Shown here: piece after piece, positions 12,245 to 22,603 of the stretch
How the letters are laid out: every line of letters starts with the position of its first letter
How positions within the stretch are numbered: the first letter of the stretch is position 1
Assembly (NCBI GenBank): GCA_018881555.1
Contig: JACAXG010000028.1
Location: 2,717,143-2,781,142, forward strand
DNA: 64,000 bases
Direction: 5' to 3'
From: Amblyornis subalaris
Taxonomy: Eukaryota; Chordata; Aves; Passeriformes; Ptilonorhynchidae
Program-made: the position numbers and the translations under genes
Notes under the pieces: generated by a model
What the model saw: the letters and a program-made list of their open reading frames with translations, nothing else
Databases searched by the model: none
What the model was told of the DNA's origin: nothing

Positions 12245-12358
12245 CTGGAAGAAAGGAGAGAGGGATCAGGAGAGGGAAGAAGTGTTTGCGCCCAGAAGGC
12301 AACAGCAGCGACTTGATAAAACCCAGCAGAGCAATAAAAGAGACCAACAACAGTTAAA

Positions 12359-12425
12359 TTCATAGAATCATAGAGCAGTTTGGGTTGGAAGGGACCTTTA
12401 AAGGTCATCTAGCCCAAACTGGATC
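12359..12425 (-). mobile_element. CR1 LINE 3' end fragment
   Basis: The plus strand reads CATAGAATCATAGAGCAG followed by the GGTTGGAAGGGACC motif, the reverse complement of a CR1 3' end with its ATTCTATG octamer. Severely 5'-truncated, as is usual for avian CR1. It includes a CArG-like CCTTTAAAGG at 12398-12407 that is part of the repeat. Confidence 0.92.
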
Positions 12426-13100
12426 ATTACACTGCGTGGTGGCTAAATGTTTGCTTCCAGGAAGAGCAGAGACCTGCTGTATGATTTATTCAGGTTGTTC
12501 TCTTTCTACCATTTCTCCTGCAATTTTCTACTGCTACAACAGCATTACAGAGGAAGGCTAAACAAGGAATTAGCAAGACTCCAGGCAGTTTTGCTTTCTA
12601 TTATATATTATGAAAGAAAAACGATGTGCTATTGATGCAAGGCTGCAGGGTTCAAAACAGGCTGAGTTCCCAAGGCTGGAAATACAGGGAATCCAAGCCC
12701 TGCACCACCCAAACGACACCTGCTCCTTCCTCCAAAGTGGGTGCATGGGGATGCTGAATTCCTGAGAAAAGCAAGCAATACAGCGTGGGAGAACTGCTGC
12801 TAGCCCTTCCTCCCAGCCCTGCCCGTGTGCAGGGAAGGATGTGGTGGAAATGCTTTCACTCCCTCGAGGCTGAGCTCCTCCAGCTGCTCCACGTGCTGCA
12901 GAGTGGAGGAGGAAAGGATAGCAGTGTGTGAAATCCAGCTGCAGCATNTGACATGGGCTACAGCAAGGGCAGCAATGGAAATGGGGTCTGGGAGCCTATT
13001 CAATCAAACCTGTGGGGCAGCACATCCCACATTTGAGTGGTGATGGGAACCCAATCCTGCTCCACAGAAACACAGGGGGAAGTAAAACACTGAATTATAC

Positions 13101-13340
13101 AATTACAGAATGGTTTGGGTTGGAAGGGACATTAAGATCATCCAGTTCCACCTCCTGCCATGGGCAGACCAGGTTTCTCTAAGCCCCGTCCAACCTGGCC
13201 TTGGACACTTNCAGGGATGTGGCAGCCACAGCTTCTCTGGGCAACCCATGCCAGGACCCCACCACCTTCACAGCCAAGAATTTCTTCCTAATATCTAATC
13301 TAAACCTGCATGACTTTCTTCCCTTCATTAGATAATGTCC
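13101..13340 (-). mobile_element. CR1 LINE 3' fragment
   Basis: About 240 bases matching the CR1 3' region: GGTTTGGGTTGGAAGGGAC, then CCTGCCATGGGCAG, CTTCTCTGGGCAACCC and TTCTTCCTAATATCTAATC. Diverged, with no intact reverse transcriptase. Confidence 0.93.
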
Positions 13341-13774
13341 ATTGCCACTTCATATGCACTTCTTGAACCCTTTTATTCCCACTAAGAATTTAAAAATCAC
13401 TCTCGTGGCTGTACAAGTCCACAGGAAAAGCTCCAGAAACACCAAGCTACTGCATTTTTCTGATAAGTCCTTGAACAGAAGCTGTCCATCCACAAAAAAT
13501 GCAACTTGTATTTACAGTANCTCTGTAATCTATTTGAGAGATTAGCAAGTGTATTTATTTTGTCCCTACAGAAGGGTGGTGAGGGAGAGGAGAGCACTTC
13601 GTGTTTGTTCTGTTCTGTTTGCCTCCAGGTCTGGCGAGCATTTGAAATATGCAAACGGCGAAAGCTCAGGAGGAAGGTTCAGCCCTTCCTTGCAGCCTTC
13701 ATCCCACTCACACCCACTTCCAACTGCATAAACATCAAGCAAATGGCATTAGAAAACTAGGACATGTGTTTGCT

Positions 13775-13884
13775 CAGGCTGGTTGAGTGGAAAGTGTCCC
13801 CATCCTTGGCAGGGGAGGTGCAATGAGATGATCTTTAAGGTCCCTTCCATCCCAAACCATTCTGGGATTCTGTGATCCTATGAA
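13775..13884 (+). mobile_element. CR1 LINE 3' end fragment
   Basis: Plus-orientation CR1 tail: GTGGAAAGTGTCCCCATCC, GATGATCTTTAAGGTCCC, ending with degenerate ATTCTGTGATCCTATGA octamers. Opposite orientation to the copy at 13101-13340, so a separate insertion. Confidence 0.9.
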
Positions 13885-14412
13885 AATGCATCAGTTGTGA
13901 CACAGTGGCTGGTCCAAGTCCAGAAACTGGACTGACCCTCTGCTGAGCTGGAAGTGCCCTGCTGCAGCCTCTGCCAGGGCACAGCATGGGGCAAAGAGGG
14001 GCTCATGGCCAGGTGAGGTGACCCCAGCACTTCTAGGGTGACCTACAGCATGTGTGTCTGACACATCAAGCAAAGCATGGAGGAAATGGGATATTCCAGG
14101 GGAAAATAACGAGCAAAACGGGGTCTGCTTCCCAAGCTACTGCTGTACTTCAAGGAAAAGGGCTCCTTGCAAGACTCTGAGTTTTAATTTCTGCAACAGG
14201 CAAAAAGTGTGGCTCTCCTCCAGCTGAGCCCCTGAGACTTGCAGGATCAGTCACACCTGATTCAGGTCACTGAACCTGCTCCAAATCTGACTGTATTCCA
14301 CATCCTATGTGCTGGCTGTGAGGAAAGCAGCAACAGTCCAGTTTTTGTGGCACCTGCTGGGAAGGGCCTCTCACGTCCTCCCCCAAGGCAGGGGACAGCC
14401 CTGGTGACTCAC

Positions 14413-14529
14413 TGTCATAGAGGACTCCGTGGACCTTCTGTCCAGCGACTTTGCCCGGCGGTGTGGGGACAGAGGAGACGCAGACACATCCAGGATGGAG
14501 CCCACGGCTGCTCCTTCGCAAGTGAAGTC
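14413..14529 (-). CDS. MPRIP: MPRIP exon 9, Ser/Pro/Arg linker before PH domain 2
   Basis: 117 bases, 39 codons, residues 458-496: DFTCEGAAVGSILDVSASPL then SPHRRAKSLDRRSTESSMT. The second half carries clustered basic-Ser motifs (RRAKS, DRRST) of the kind phosphorylated by basophilic kinases in the mammalian protein. The first half is less conserved. Phase 0 at both ends. Confidence 0.96.
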
Positions 14530-15032
14530 CTGTGTGAGCAGCATTAGCCCAGATCAGTGCAGGAACTAGGACAGAGTCTTGCTCTCTTGGCTCATGGCAT
14601 AAAAATCTGTTTTATTTAAGGGGCATCTCAGGCTCAGAACAGGTGTCATTTCCTTGGCANTACACCTTTTTGTCCTCTCAGGCATTAATTTGTTCCCAAT
14701 ATATCCAAGCATATCTGGGACTCTCAAACCTCTTTCTTTTGTTACTTCACCCCATCTTGATGTGTCCTGCCATGCCAGATCTGAAGTTTCCCTTTGTATT
14801 TTGGAGAAAGGAGGAAAGACTGCCTGATTTTCCACTCTGATCTACACCTGGGCCAAGAGAGCAGAGCAGCAAAACCTGCACAGACGGAGCACGCACAGCN
14901 GTTTGGCTTCTACCTGTGACTCCAGATCCACACCCAGGGACAAACCCTGTAGCTAAACCCTCTGTCCTGGGCTGCAGGATCCCAGGTGTCATCCTCCAAA
15001 CCCCAGCAGGAGATCNCAGCTGAGCATCTTAC
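14530..15032 (-). other. MPRIP: MPRIP intron 8
   Basis: About 0.5 kb, donor GTAAGA. Nothing else seen. Confidence 0.8.
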
Positions 15033-15174
15033 CCGTTTCCGTGGGAAAACCCTCTTCTCGCTCCTGCCCTGCCTGGTCTCGCTGGAAAGGGCAGCACCCC
15101 CNGACACGTTCGTTTCCATGTGCTCCGCGTTCTCAATATCTAATGCCTCAAACTTCTCAATTACCTGGGATCTC
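15033..15174 (-). CDS. MPRIP: MPRIP exon 8, linker
   Basis: 142 bases, completing R410 and encoding residues 411-457: RSQVIEKFEALDIENAEHME then TNVSGGAALSSETRQGRSEK and RVFPRKR. It starts with one base that completes an Arg codon from either exon 7 donor, so both exon 7 forms join in frame. The N at 15102 is the third base of a TCN serine codon. Confidence 0.97.
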
Positions 15175-18100
15175 CTGGAAAACAGAGAGAAGAGGGAAAG
15201 CAGAGGTGGTTTAAACACAAGAGCAGCAACTGCATGGAGCTGTACAAGCCCACATATTTAAGGCTGCAGAATTGCTTGACCCAGAGTTCATGCACACCTG
15301 GCTTTTGGCCTGTGTTTCTCTGTGAGCTCCACTGCACCCAAATCCAGGGTAAAAACCCCCAATCTGACAGTATTTTACCCACAAAGTGGAGAGAAACCTC
15401 ATGTTATTCAGCTCTGCAAGTAGCACCTTCTTCAATAACTAGAAACCCCTCACAAAACCAGCAATATCATTTTATCTGTGAATTTTACAGTTCCTTGGGG
15501 AGCAGGGATTATGGAGTAGCTTTGGTTCTACCCTCTAGCACTGGAGCTGCCAATGGTCCCCCAGGCACCANAGCACTGACATGTCAGACCAAGGTAGCTC
15601 CAGGTTCCCCACAGTGTTCACTGCAACAGGAACCCTCTGAAAACTCAGCCCCACCCAGGGAACAGCCACAGGATTGCACAGAGCGAGGGGTGTATCCATA
15701 GGTGCTTCCAGACTACAGTTCTGGCTCACAGGATGCACCAGCTGAAGGGGCATGAAAGGATGAGGAGCACCNTGTGCCATGGCAGGGCTTTCCCTGAAAA
15801 ACCTGGGGCCCTTCCCTCCTCTTAACTGGGCTGAAAATCCAGTATGGGCATCAGGGAGCACAACCTGGGCTCCCAGACACTGCCTTGGTGGCCCATTGTA
15901 CTGTGGCACTTGTGTCTCGGAGGATGGAGAACTATGAAGAAATGTNGATGGAGCAGGAGCCAGTCCTGGATCAAACCCACAGGAGAGGAATTTTCAAAGA
16001 ACCTGCTGGTGTTTAAGTTTGCATTCCTGGGGGTTCAGGCAAGTATCAGCCTCAGGTCTTTAATCACAACCTGGGAATATAAAGCAGTAACCCACCACCA
16101 GCACACACCAGCTGTGCTCCAAGCTGACGTTTGAAGCTCCACTTCAAACCTCCCCAAAAAGCTCAATCCAGGTGGTTTCTTGACACAAAATTTGGACCCA
16201 CAAGTGCCACATCTAAAGTTGGGGCTGCTTGCTCTATGCCAGCCTCTGATGTGCATGAAAATCACAATGGCAACCACATGAGCAGAAACAAGTTATCCAA
16301 AATAAAAACATTTTTAACACTTCCCACAAAAAGGAACAGCAGGTTAAGGGCTCAAAAACCATGAGATGTTCAGTTTTCAACCAATATTTGCACCAAATTC
16401 CATAAATGAGACAACCAGTCTGAGCACATCCCATCCCACGGGGGGCTGGGGGCCTCCCACTGCTGCTCAGAGCCAGGCTGCCAGGACACAACCAAAGAGG
16501 AAGGGACAAAATCGGTGGGGAAGACTTTACTTTGCAAATTTAAAGATCTTCGATGCCTTTTTGGGACAGCTGTTCAGATCCTGCTGCCTCCCAGTTTGCA
16601 AACTGGGAGCGGGCAGATCCCAGGCTTGTGCAGAGCTCCCGATTTCCCTGGGATGTTCTGCTCATGAGATGCCCAACGTAAGCCAGGCTGTGGAGCATAA
16701 ATCCATGTTCTGTGTTCACTGACAGACAGGGAATTGCTTTGTAGCCACAATTTTTTAACCCTTTTTTATACTGGCCCAGCCTTCTCTGAGTCTCAGTTTA
16801 GGAGGGTGTAAGAGGTCCATGAATTAACATTGTCTGTGCCCTATTAGGTGAAGATCTGAAGAAAAACAAATCAGGAGGGGAAAAAAAAAAAGAACAAAAA
16901 CCCAACCAAAAAAACATAAAAACAAAATCAAAAGCAGGTTGATTTCTCATGAAAGGGGCTGCACCACCAGGTTGTTCTACGGCTTGAGATTGAGATGAGA
17001 TGGTAGCGAAGCAGGCGAAGTAAAGGTGGACACGTCACACAGCAACACAGCAGGAGAAGGTGGAGAGCAACAAGACCTGGAAGAAAACAAGGCTGGAAAA
17101 TGAATGAACAGAAGAGGAAATTATATATCTGCATCTACATACAAAACAAAATCAAAATCATTCCAGTAATTNGTCATCGAAAAAGGGAGGAGAAAAATAA
17201 ATCACTGCAATCAAATCACAGCCCCAAGGGTTAATATCATCCGGATTACAGGAAAGAATCTTTTTTTTTTTTTTCCCATTAGATCAACATTTCAGAGAGG
17301 TTACTNCCAGAGATCCTGGAGGGACAGGGAGGGAAGGACTCTCCTCCCCTCCACACGTGTTGGATAGAGCTGCTCCCTCTGCACAGCAGCTCNGTGTGGA
17401 CAAAACAAGGCTGGGACAGGTACGAAGAAGCTTTTTAAAGCTGCNGTGCCGTTTAGTGCTTTTCAACTACAGAAGTTCATCCCAAGCAATTCCTTGGCCA
17501 TGCAGGCTGTTAATNTTTTCCATGCCACTAAACCCAGGCTGCAGATCTCAGTTATTAGTGGAAGGGGTGTGCAGNGGGAAGGAAAGCTCAAAAGACCAGC
17601 ACGAGCTGTCATTAAAGTAATTTTCTTTGATTGGAAGAAATAGTTTTGTTTTTATTGGATTCATTCATTATTTAGCATCAAGAAAGATAGTGAGTATCAG
17701 GAAAAGGAAGAGGAATTTCCCAAGAGGTCCANGAGTATGATGAGGATAGTTTTACAAGGAAAAAAACCTGTATTGGGGAGAGCAGCTGCTCCTCTGTATG
17801 GGGAGAAGCAGAATTTAGAGCAGAGTTTACATCTCAAGAAACGCCAGAGAAGGAATTTGAGCAAGGAAAGTCTTTTAAGCAATTTCAGGCAGTTCTGCTA
17901 TTTACTGAAGTTAGAAATACACCTCAGCCCCTGACCACACTCCTACAGCAGAGCTGGCTGACACCACAGTGGACTCTTGCCAGTGTGAGAAAATGGGGTT
18001 GACCGGGAAAGTCATGTTTTTACGGACTGCACCCCTGGCATCGTGCACAAAAAGCCAAGTTTGCCAAACAGAAATCCTGGGATGTGCCAGAATTTATCCC

Positions 18101-20339
18101 TGCAGCTGCAGAGCCCCCTGGGATTTGGGGACCGATGTCCGAGCACACTCCTGCAGCTCTTTTCAGCTGTGATTTTGTGTGAACGCTTCAAGATTCATCC
18201 ATGGGGTTTCCAAAGAGCTGCCCCTGCCCTTCTGCCCTAGGGATGGGTCTTTGAGGGGTGATTGGAGATGGTTTGACCTCTCTGGCCTCAATCCCTGTCC
18301 CCCATCCCGGTGGGACACCCTGGTGGGTGACGCAGTCCCGTCCNGCCACGTGCCAGCAGAGGGAACTCGCACTCTGCCGCTCTGCCAAAATCATGGAGAT
18401 TATCTCCTGTTTCCTGATTCCTGGTTCTGAGTGGCTGCGAGCTCAGACGTCTGCGTGGGGCGTGGAGGCAGCGTCAGGTATAAATGGTCAACACGGAAAA
18501 TTCCTGGACTGAAGTCATGTAATATTTCTTACGATAAGGAAACAGGACGAGAAGCCTTGACAAATGGCTTTATCTGGAGCTAAGCCTACAGGTGTGGCAC
18601 TCAGGATGCAGCACTGGGTACCTCAAATAATTCTTTTCCATCCACAGCTCTGACACTCGCACTGATTTACACAAAAAAAATGGGAGGAAGAGCTGAAAAA
18701 GCTGAAAATACCAATCAGAGAGAGTTTCATTTGGCTGCACTGAAGGGCAGATCTGAACAATGCCCAGCTGGTGCCTGTGGGGTTGGCATGGGACAAGTGT
18801 TCCCAGACATGTTAGTGGGTTATTGAGAAGGATTATTAGAAATGGTGTTAAACCAGTGGGAAAAAAAGCCAACCCCACAGCATTGAAGTGAGTTATTGTA
18901 TCTGCTCAGCCTCAAACAGCAGTCTGAGCTCGGAGAGAAAAATGAGAGGGATATGGGGACTAAGTGAACGCAAGTTTAAAAAGCAACCAAGCCAAGCTGA
19001 GCAGGCTGCTGGGGAATGTTAATTCTCTGTTGGGACATCGGACCATGCCTCTGTACCCTGTTGAGTCCACCTGAGCACTCCAACATGGGTGTTCCAGCTC
19101 CAGGGCACACGGCCTCCCCACCCACACCACCTGTACCAGCCAATTCCCAGATTGTCAGAGGAGAAAACAAACGTGTCCATCCCTAAACACCCACTGAGCC
19201 ATCCCTGCTCATGGCACACTCCTCCAGCACCATGGGCTGTGATCCATGGACAAACCCTCTGGCAGCTGGGGACCCCTCACCCTACTCTACTACCACACTC
19301 CTCCCAAAAGCTGGACCAGGCTCAGCCCTGTGGGCAGCAAGACCCTGGCTCCTGGTGCAGCACCCGCTCCTCTCTCTCCACCCATCCTGCTCTGATAAAA
19401 GCCCCGGGCTGATACAGGGGAATTCCTGCCAACACAGATAAAGCAAAAAAAACTGTTAACAGCCCCAGCTAGGCTGGGAAAAGCAGACTTTCCCTGGGAA
19501 AAGGCACCCACCAGCAGGCAGTGAGTGGGGCTGACATTAAAACAGGACAGACTCTGNCAGCAATGTCCTCTCCCAAGCCCTGTTATCTGTTCTAAATCTG
19601 CTCCCCAGCTCCGTGCAGGATGATCCCAGTGCTGCAGGATACCCCAGGGCTGAAGCAAGGGACTGTTGGCCCTGGAAGAATGCACCGTCATGTCACACTG
19701 GGGACGGGCACTGGCCAGGGCACTGTGCAAGCAAACACAGCAGGGACACGATGTCACCCACACGCAGCACCAGCTCAGCCTGCAAACCAGAGCCACCAGC
19801 CTTTTCTCAGCCCTGTCCACCAAGGTGGTATTCTCCTCCTCCATTCTGGGGAAAAGCCAATTCCCAAGGCAGAGAAAGCTAAACCCAANCTCTCCTCATT
19901 TATTCCCAGTCCAGCTCTCCCTGCGCACACTCTGGGTCAGGTTTGGGATCCTCCCGCACCAGCACAAAGCTGTGCTGCTCATCCCAGACGTGCTCCCAGC
20001 TCTCGGAAGCCGGTCTGGAAAACAGTCCTTTAGGGGCTGGGGAAGAAACAGAGGAGAAGCTCCTGCTGAAACCATGCGAGAGAGAACACGCCCGGAGGAG
20101 AACCAGGGCAGGAAAATCAGACTGGCNGGCGGCCCTCTCGCCCGGGGCCCGTCTCCCTGTTTGCTCCACTGCCCTCACTGCACGAATGTGTCTCTCCCAG
20201 GGCGAGTGGAGCCCGTCCTTGGCCTCGCCCGGAGCGCACCCGGCGCACGCTGCGGACGCCCTCCCCGCCCTCTCCGCACTAAGCTGTTTTGCAGCCCGCT
20301 GAGCCCTGCCTTGGCACTGCACCCGCCTCTCCCTCCTCT

Positions 20340-20455
20340 CCCAGATTAATGCCGTGACATTTTGAAACCTCTCTCAGCTCATTAGGCAGTTGCGTAAGGC
20401 ACCTGGCACTAACGCCATTAGGAGAGCTAACCTAATTAATGGTGCCGGCTGCCAG
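20340..20455. promoter_or_regulatory. Candidate non-coding regulatory island (homeodomain-type sites)
   Basis: A short AT-rich block within GC-rich intron 7 with several TAAT-core sites, including TTAATG, CATTAG (twice) and TAATTA at 20433-20438, plus TTGCGTAA near 20389. No ORF or repeat explains it. Assignment is inference from composition and motif density only. Confidence 0.3.
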
Positions 20456-20515
20456 CGTGTGCCGTGCCGGGAGGGGCCGGCAGGGTGGGCTTCATGGCAA
20501 TATGGGCATCCAACA

Positions 20516-20744
20516 CCAGCGTAGGTTTAGATTAGACAGCACGAAGAAATTCTTCCCTGTGAGGGTGGGGAGACATTGGCACAGGCTACGCAGAGAAGCT
20601 ATGGCTGCCCCATCCCTGGAAGTGTCCAAGGCCAGGTTGCATGGAGCTTGGAGCAACCNNGGATAGTGGAACNTGCCCCTGCCCATGGCAGAGGGTTGGA
20701 ACTGGATGAGCTTTAAGGTCCCTTCCAACTCAAGCCATTCTATG
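20516..20744 (+). mobile_element. CR1 LINE 3' end fragment
   Basis: Plus-orientation CR1 3' region: GTTTAGATTAGACAGCACG, AAATTCTTCCCTGTGAGGG, CCATCCCTGGAAGTGTCCA, GCCCATGGCAGAGG and the terminal CCATTCTATG. Contains three Ns at 20659, 20660 and 20673. Confidence 0.95.
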
Positions 20745-20960
20745 TCCCCAGAGCAGCCAGGTAGGGTGACACCTGCCTGCTGCCACTACTAAGGATATCC
20801 CACCACCTAGTCGGTGTGGACCGGCATCCTTAAACCCAGGAGCACTGGATAACAAAGAGGCTTCACCCAGCAAATTCCACCTGCTCCATCCCGGCTGTGC
20901 TGGGGACGCAAACCCACTGCTGCAGGAAGCATGCAAGGAGATGAGCCACTCATCGCTTAC

Positions 20961-21477
20961 CTTCTCTCATTCCCAAAGAGCCGTGCCACTTCTTCTCTCC
21001 CAGGGCTACGAGCCCGGGTTCTCCGCTCTAGCCGCTTCCTCTCCACCTGGAAGGCCTCACGATTACTGATCCTAATGGCCTTGGGAACGTCGGCCAGGGT
21101 GGTGTACTGCCGGCTGGCTTTAAAAGAAAGGGGACGCCCCGATTTTTCAGCTCCCCTTCCTACATCTCTGTTGCTGGAGTCCTTGTGCATGGGGCAACTG
21201 CTCTTCGAGTCCAAGGAGTTCAGAGAGAAGCTGTGAATCATTCCGTCGCCTGATCGGATACCTGGGGAAGGAAAGGGCTGGGCATGCTCCTGTGAGGGCG
21301 ATTTGGGATAACTGTACCTGTTGTTCGGGGTGCTGGGGCTGGGCGGGCTTGGCGGGGGCGGCAGTTGCTGCTCTTCCAGCTTGGAGTCTTGTTTGGTCTT
21401 CTCCAAGGAAAAGTACCCGCTCTCGACACGCGTCTTCCGCCCGCAGTCTATCCGGTCTCCGTTCATGGAGCTCTCCT
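20961..21477 (-). CDS. MPRIP: MPRIP exon 7, Pro/Ser-rich linker with an internal alternative donor
   Basis: 517 bases, completing E238 and encoding residues 239-409 plus two bases of R410. It begins ESSMNGDRIDCGRKTRVESG, continues through YFSLEKTKQD and the proline-rich PPPPSPPSPSTPNN, then an extension with KSPSQ, LNSLDSKSSCP and a basic helix-like block QVERKRLERRTRARSPGREE. The distal donor AAG|GTAAGC is strong. A second donor, CAG|GTACAG, lies inside at 21318|21317. Using it gives a 160-base exon ending PNNR that joins to RSQVIEKF, the junction I recall for the canonical human isoform. The 357-base difference is exactly 119 codons. No N falls in this exon. Confidence 0.96.
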
Positions 21478-22392
21478 CTAAGGGACAGAGAAGTCACCGT
21501 GCTTGCTTGCAAATCCANGTTCTGCTTTTAACAAAAAACACCNTGATTCCACCCAGGAGAGGGGCAGGAATGAGAGAAAAGTTGGTCTGGGCACCAGCCN
21601 CATGCTCTGCCACCTCCTGCACCCTTGGCTTTCCCACCCTGACTGCCCCTCACGCCCACGGAGATGGTGGGATGGTCTGCATGAAACTGGGAATGCTGGT
21701 CCAATCCTTGGGTCAGGCTTGTACAGGTGAAAGACCTAAACCTTTAAACCAAGAAATGGGCAGCTGCATTCACTGCCCTGCACTCATTTCCATCCCTATC
21801 CCTCTCAGTCTGGCATCAAGCACAGCTCCATGGGTGCAAGGCAATGGACATCTCACTCCTGGCAAGCAGGAGTGGGCAGAAAACGGCAGCAGTACTGGGA
21901 TCTGTCCAGGAAGAATACTGGCACGGCCCTGGCACCTTCCAGGGAATCATCAGGGAGACCACACATAAACAGGGCTGGAGGAGGAAGCAGAGCTCAGGGC
22001 TTGGCAGCCTGGATAGCCAGGCTAAGCATGATGTGGCCCTGCACTCTCTGGGTGCCCAAGGTGGGGTGTGGAGGGGCTACAAAAGGCATTTTCCCTCTCA
22101 TTTTTGCCCCCAGTCTGAGGGCAGGCAGCCCCATCTCCCTGACAGGGCAGGATTGGGCCCCACACTGTGATTTTCCAGCCATAAGGCAAATTTTCTCATT
22201 CCTGAACTCCAGCTTGTAATGTCTTGCTCCAGTCTCCACACAGCAGGGACAAGGTGTGCCTCCCTTTCCTTGTTGGGATGCTCCAGGAACCAAACCTACC
22301 AAAACTTCCCTCTATGGTAGCTTCTCACCAGCTCAGCTGCCTGAACCAGATCACCACAGTGTCACACCAGTGCTGGCACCACTGTCCCTTAC
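21478..22392 (-). other. MPRIP: MPRIP intron 6
   Basis: About 0.9 kb, donor GTAAGG, acceptor TTAG. No other feature recognised. Confidence 0.8.
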
Positions 22393-22603
22393 CTTCCTTG
22401 CTGTCCAGCACGGAATCCTTCAGGGAGCTGGCAGCCCCAGCCTGGCTTTGCATGGGGCTCTGTGCTGGACCGATGCCACTGCCCCCATCCGCTTGGTCTT
22501 TGCCCCTCATTTCTTCCTGCCAGAGTGTGGACTTGGTGGCAGGGACCTTCTCCGCGCTGGGAATGTTGCTGCTGGTCACAGCCATCTTAGCAGGACCAGG
22601 CTC
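22393..22603 (-). CDS. MPRIP: MPRIP exon 6, linker after PH domain 1
   Basis: 211 bases, residues 168-237 plus one base of E238: EPGPAKMAVTSSNIPSAEKV, then PATKSTLWQEEM and a Ser/Gln/Gly-rich low-complexity tail ending LDSKE. Human MPRIP has a long poly-serine run after AVT; this bird has only Ser-Ser there. Acceptor CTTAG, donor GTAAGG. Confidence 0.97.

Larger units (their letters stand above)
12245..14412 (-). other. MPRIP: MPRIP intron 9
   Basis: 2.2 kb with three CR1 LINE fragments in both orientations, listed separately. No exon seen between them. Confidence 0.85.
15175..20960 (-). other. MPRIP: MPRIP intron 7
   Basis: 5.8 kb. It contains A-rich sequence at 16858-16935, a T-run near 17262-17275, one CR1 fragment (20516-20744) and an AT-rich motif-dense island at 20340-20455. 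No exon recognised. Confidence 0.8.

Noticed and set aside
12398..12407. Perfect CArG box CCTTTAAAGG
   Set aside because: It is part of the CR1 3' end consensus region and so not independent evidence for SRF control of MPRIP.
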